Shown here in pieces: positions 61,341 through 64,000 of a stretch of DNA of 64,000 nucleotides. Origin of the DNA: Sphingopyxis sp. Root154. Its GTDB lineage: Bacteria > Pseudomonadota > Alphaproteobacteria > Sphingomonadales > Sphingomonadaceae. The notes below the pieces were generated by a model. It saw nothing but the letters and a program-made list of their open reading frames with translations, made no database searches and had not been told where the DNA came from. The position numbers and the translations under genes were made by a program. The stretch is taken from the NCBI RefSeq assembly GCF_001427105.1, contig NZ_LMGI01000004.1, positions 124,001 to 188,000 on the forward strand, given 5' to 3'. Numbering within the stretch: position 1 is the stretch's first letter; each line of letters begins with the position of its first letter.

Positions 61341-62264
61341 ATGAGTGAAGCCGCCATCCGCATCGACGCCGTCTCCAAACTCTATGCCGGCGGCAAGCGG
61401 GCGCTCGACAATGTCAGTTTCGACGTGCCGCGCGGCCAGATCTTCGGGCTGCTCGGGCCGAACGGCGCGGGCAAGTCGACGCTGATCAACATCCTCGCGG
61501 GGCTCGTCAACAAGACGAGCGGGCATGCGAGCATCTGGGGCTTCGACATCGACGCCGATCCGCGCAACGCCAAATATTCGATCGGCATCGTGCCACAAGA
61601 GATCGTTTTCGATCCCTTCTTCACCCCGTACGAGACGCTCGAGAATCAGGCGGGGCTGTACGGGGTGCCGAAGGGCAAGCGTATTTCGGACGAACTGCTC
61701 GCGGCGGTGCATCTTTCGGACAAGCGCGACGCCTATGCGCGCACGCTGTCGGGGGGGATGAAGCGGCGGTTGCTCGTGGCAAAGGCGATGGTGCATTCGC
61801 CGCCGATCATCGTCCTTGACGAACCCACCGCGGGGGTCGACATCGAGCTGCGCCAGCAGCTTTGGGACTATGTGCAGCGGCTCAACGACCGCGGCGTCAC
61901 CGTGGTGCTGACGACGCACTATCTGGAGGAAGCCGAGGAACTGTGCGACCGCATCGCGATCATCAACCATGGCAAGCTGATCGCGAACAAGCCGACGCGC
62001 GAGCTGGTCGACATGGCACGCGAGAAGATCGTCGTGGTCACGCTCGACGCCGATATTACCGACCTGCCGACGCACCCTGCGTTCGAGAAGGTCGAGCGCG
62101 AGGGCGAGCGCGGGCTGGCGATCAGTTACAACAAGGACCGCATGAACGCGGGCGAGGTGCTCGCCGCGGTCAATGCGATGGGGCATGGCATCGTCGATGT
62201 CTCAACGCGCGAGGCCGATCTGGAAGATGTGTTCCTGAATCTGACGCGGGCGGCGAATGGCTAG
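61341..62264 (+). CDS. ABC transporter ATP-binding protein (ABC-2/YadG type)
   Basis: 307 residues from ATG 61341 with GGAGG 6 nt before it. Walker A GPNGAGKST, signature LSGGMKRRL, Walker B IIVLDEPTAGVD and the switch His in LTTHYLEEAEELCDR are all intact. It is a DrrA/YadG-like ATPase that normally works with a separate ABC-2 permease. No permease gene is in the window; nadB follows after a palindromic element. So partner and substrate are unknown. Confidence 0.9.
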   Translation: MSEAAIRIDAVSKLYAGGKRALDNVSFDVPRGQIFGLLGPNGAGKSTLINILAGLVNKTSGHASIWGFDIDADPRNAKYSIGIVPQEIVFDPFFTPYETLENQAGLYGVPKGKRISDELLAAVHLSDKRDAYARTLSGGMKRRLLVAKAMVHSPPIIVLDEPTAGVDIELRQQLWDYVQRLNDRGVTVVLTTHYLEEAEELCDRIAIINHGKLIANKPTRELVDMAREKIVVVTLDADITDLPTHPAFEKVEREGERGLAISYNKDRMNAGEVLAAVNAMGHGIVDVSTREADLEDVFLNLTRAANG

Positions 62265-62265
62265 C

Positions 62266-62363
62266 TTCAATTTCCGTTCGCATCGAGCGAAGTGGAGATG
62301 CCCATCGGCATGGCTCAAGGGCGCGGGGTGTCTCCACTTCGCTCGACACGAACGGAAATTGAA
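62266..62363. repeat. Long imperfect palindrome spanning the gap before nadB
   Basis: Arms of 33 nt (62266-62298 and 62331-62363) pair at 31 of 33 positions across a 32-nt loop; they start TTCAATTTCCGTTCG and end CGAACGGAAATTGAA. The element begins 2 nt after the ABC ATPase stop and ends on the first base of the nadB ATG. Its right arm includes the GGAAATTGA ahead of the nadB start. Likely a mobile palindromic element, since similar CGAGCGAAGTGGAGA stretches are common in this bacterial group. Confidence 0.85.
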
Positions 62364-63946
62364 TGGCTGAAAATCTCCACGACGTCATCATCGTCGGCTC
62401 GGGCGCTGCGGGCCTCACCGCCGCGATCGCGCTCGCCGATCATTGTCGCGTGCTCGTACTCGCGAAAGGCGAGCTGACCGGCGGGTCGACCGCGTGGGCA
62501 CAGGGCGGGATCGCGGCGGTGCTCGACGCGGGCGATACGTTCGAGAATCATATCGAGGATACGATGGTCGCGGGCGCGGGGCTAAACCGGCGCGAGACGG
62601 TCGAGTTCGTTGTCGAGAACGCGCCGCACGCGATCGAGCGGCTCGTCGAGATGGGCGTGCCGTTCAACAAGGACGCCGAGGCGCTGCATCTGACGCGCGA
62701 GGGCGGGCATTCGCATCGCCGCATCGTCCATGTCGACGATGCGACCGGCTGGGCGGTGCAGGCGGCGCTGCTCAAGACCGCCGAGGCGCATCCGAATATC
62801 ACATTATTGCCGGGGCAGGCGTGCATCGACCTGACCACCGGCCGCCACGAGGCGCGCTATTCGGGCTCGGGCCGCGTCTGGGGCGTCTACGCGCTCGATG
62901 AAAAGACCGGCAAGGTCCATGCGCATGTCGGGCGCGCAACGATCCTTGCGAGCGGCGGTGCGGGGCGTGTGTACCAGTTCTCAACGGCGCCGCGCGGCGC
63001 GACGGGCGACGGGATCGCGATGGCGTGGCGCGCGGGCGCGCGGGTCTCGAACATGGAAATGATGCAGTTCCACCCGACCTGTCTCTATAATCTCGACGTC
63101 AAGAATTTCCTGATCACCGAGGCGGTGCGCGGCGAGGGCGGGATCCTGAAGCATCCCGTGACCGGGCACCGCTATATGCCTGATTATGACGCGCGCGCCG
63201 AACTGGCCCCGCGCGATGTCGTCGCGCGCGCGAACGACGACCAGATCAAGCGGTCGGGACTCGATTATGTCCACCTCGACATCAGCCATCAGGACCCCGA
63301 TTTCGTCGCCGGGCATTTCCCGAACATCTATGAAAAGCTGCTGACGCTCGGCATTGACATGACGAAGCAGCCGATCCCGGTTGTGCCCGCGCAGCATTAT
63401 ACGTGCGGCGGGGTGCTGATCGACCTCGACGGGCGCACCGACCTGCCGGGGCTTTATGCGGCGGGCGAATGCACCGAGAGCGGGCTGCACGGCGCGAACC
63501 GTCTGGCGTCGAACTCGCTGCTCGAATGTTTCGTGTTCGGCGAGGCGGCGGCGAAGCATATCATCGAGAGCTGGGGCCAGCTCGACGCGCCGCCCGCGAT
63601 CCGGCCGTGGGACGCCAGCCGCGTCACCGATTCGGACGAAGAGGTCGTCATCAAGCAGAACTGGACCGAGATCCGCCGCTTCATGTGGAATTATGTCGGC
63701 ATCGTGCGCACGACCAAAAGGCTGGAGCGCGCGCGGCATCGCATCGATATGATGACGCACGAGGTCGAGGATTATTACGGCCATTTCCGCGTCACCACCG
63801 ACCTGATCGAGCTCAGAAACCTGCTGCAATGCGCCGAGCTGATCGTGCGCAGCGCGCTCCACCGCAGGGAAAGCCGTGGGCTGCATTACACGCTCGATTA
63901 TCCGGACCTGCTGCCCGAAGCGGTCGATACGGTGCTGGTGCCGTGA
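62363..63946 (+). CDS. nadB: L-aspartate oxidase
   Basis: 527 residues, the first enzyme of de novo NAD synthesis, oxidising L-aspartate to iminoaspartate with FAD. FAD site DVIIVGSGAAGLTAAIAL, then GSTAWAQGGIAAVL, HSHRRIVHVDDATG, the catalytic-domain segments EMMQFHPTCLYNL and LITEAVRGEGGIL, and QHYTCGGVLIDLDGRTD with GLHGANRLASNSLLE. The helical C-terminus has the usual MTHEVEDYYGHF. Its start lies inside the palindromic element. nadA and nadC are not visible in the window. Confidence 0.95.
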   Translation: MAENLHDVIIVGSGAAGLTAAIALADHCRVLVLAKGELTGGSTAWAQGGIAAVLDAGDTFENHIEDTMVAGAGLNRRETVEFVVENAPHAIERLVEMGVPFNKDAEALHLTREGGHSHRRIVHVDDATGWAVQAALLKTAEAHPNITLLPGQACIDLTTGRHEARYSGSGRVWGVYALDEKTGKVHAHVGRATILASGGAGRVYQFSTAPRGATGDGIAMAWRAGARVSNMEMMQFHPTCLYNLDVKNFLITEAVRGEGGILKHPVTGHRYMPDYDARAELAPRDVVARANDDQIKRSGLDYVHLDISHQDPDFVAGHFPNIYEKLLTLGIDMTKQPIPVVPAQHYTCGGVLIDLDGRTDLPGLYAAGECTESGLHGANRLASNSLLECFVFGEAAAKHIIESWGQLDAPPAIRPWDASRVTDSDEEVVIKQNWTEIRRFMWNYVGIVRTTKRLERARHRIDMMTHEVEDYYGHFRVTTDLIELRNLLQCAELIVRSALHRRESRGLHYTLDYPDLLPEAVDTVLVP

Positions 63947-64000
63947 TCGGTGGCTAAAGGGTCGCGGACGAAGCTTCCGCCGCCCTATTTACGGCGCGTG

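Noticed and set aside
63947..64000. Possible start of another gene at the right edge
   Set aside because: Only 54 bases remain after nadB, with no ribosome-binding site, motif or convincing frame on either strand.

Overview
The window is a GC-rich (about 65 %) chromosomal segment of an alphaproteobacterium of the order Sphingomonadales; the style is closest to Sphingopyxis. This rests on the gene repertoire and order: an ileS-lspA-DUF3035 operon, UrcA, paired DUF885 peptidases, MipA, DUF4402 secreted proteins, a glycine-rich double cold-shock protein, a TonB-dependent receptor with a TonB-family plug, and a dense lptC-lptA arrangement. I see no rRNA, tRNA, CRISPR array, phage or complete insertion sequence. 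Genus placement is inference.

Left end (1-12420): a catabolic island. It holds a partial Ldh-family cyclic-imine/2-oxoacid reductase (minus), then on the plus strand a Tat-exported GH127 beta-L-arabinofuranosidase, a gamma-glutamyltranspeptidase-like Ntn hydrolase, two tandem DUF885 metallopeptidases and an S10 carboxypeptidase. Facing these is an alpha-ketoglutarate semialdehyde dehydrogenase preceded by a truncated ProC-like gene. A GTATAC-centred palindrome occurs in the control region at both ends of the island. The combination suggests degradation of arabinosylated, (hydroxy)proline-rich plant glycopeptides such as extensin fragments down to 2-oxoglutarate. This is the most interesting proposal in the window.

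12500-23500: a MipA/OmpV outer-membrane protein, two small envelope proteins, dxs with two overlapping partners, a hotdog thioesterase divergent from an HxlR regulator with a duplicated operator between them, then DUF3035-lspA-ileS and a GDPD-like protein.

23500-31300: a tightly overlapped minus-strand operon purE-purK-folA-M19 dipeptidase-ribF, linking purine, folate and flavin synthesis. A diguanylate cyclase, small proteins and Dps follow on the plus strand, and a cold-shock protein preceded by a coupled leader reading frame on the minus strand.

31400-49400: rnd, lptC-lptA, an Atm1-type exporter, an MHYT-GGDEF-EAL protein, a CPA2 antiporter and recQ. Then UrcA, an AraC regulator, two membrane fatty-acid-hydroxylase-family enzymes, a DUF442 phosphatase-like protein, a GMC oxidoreductase and a double winged-helix regulator.

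49500-64000: a TonB-dependent receptor, amtB and glnK behind a near-perfect sigma-54 promoter (nitrogen control), and housekeeping genes (EEP nuclease, DUF2007, PNPOx-like, DUF924, unknown secreted proteins, tldD). Two DUF4402 proteins flank a CHCC zinc-finger protein. The window ends with an ABC ATPase and nadB, separated by a long palindromic element that contains the nadB ribosome-binding region.
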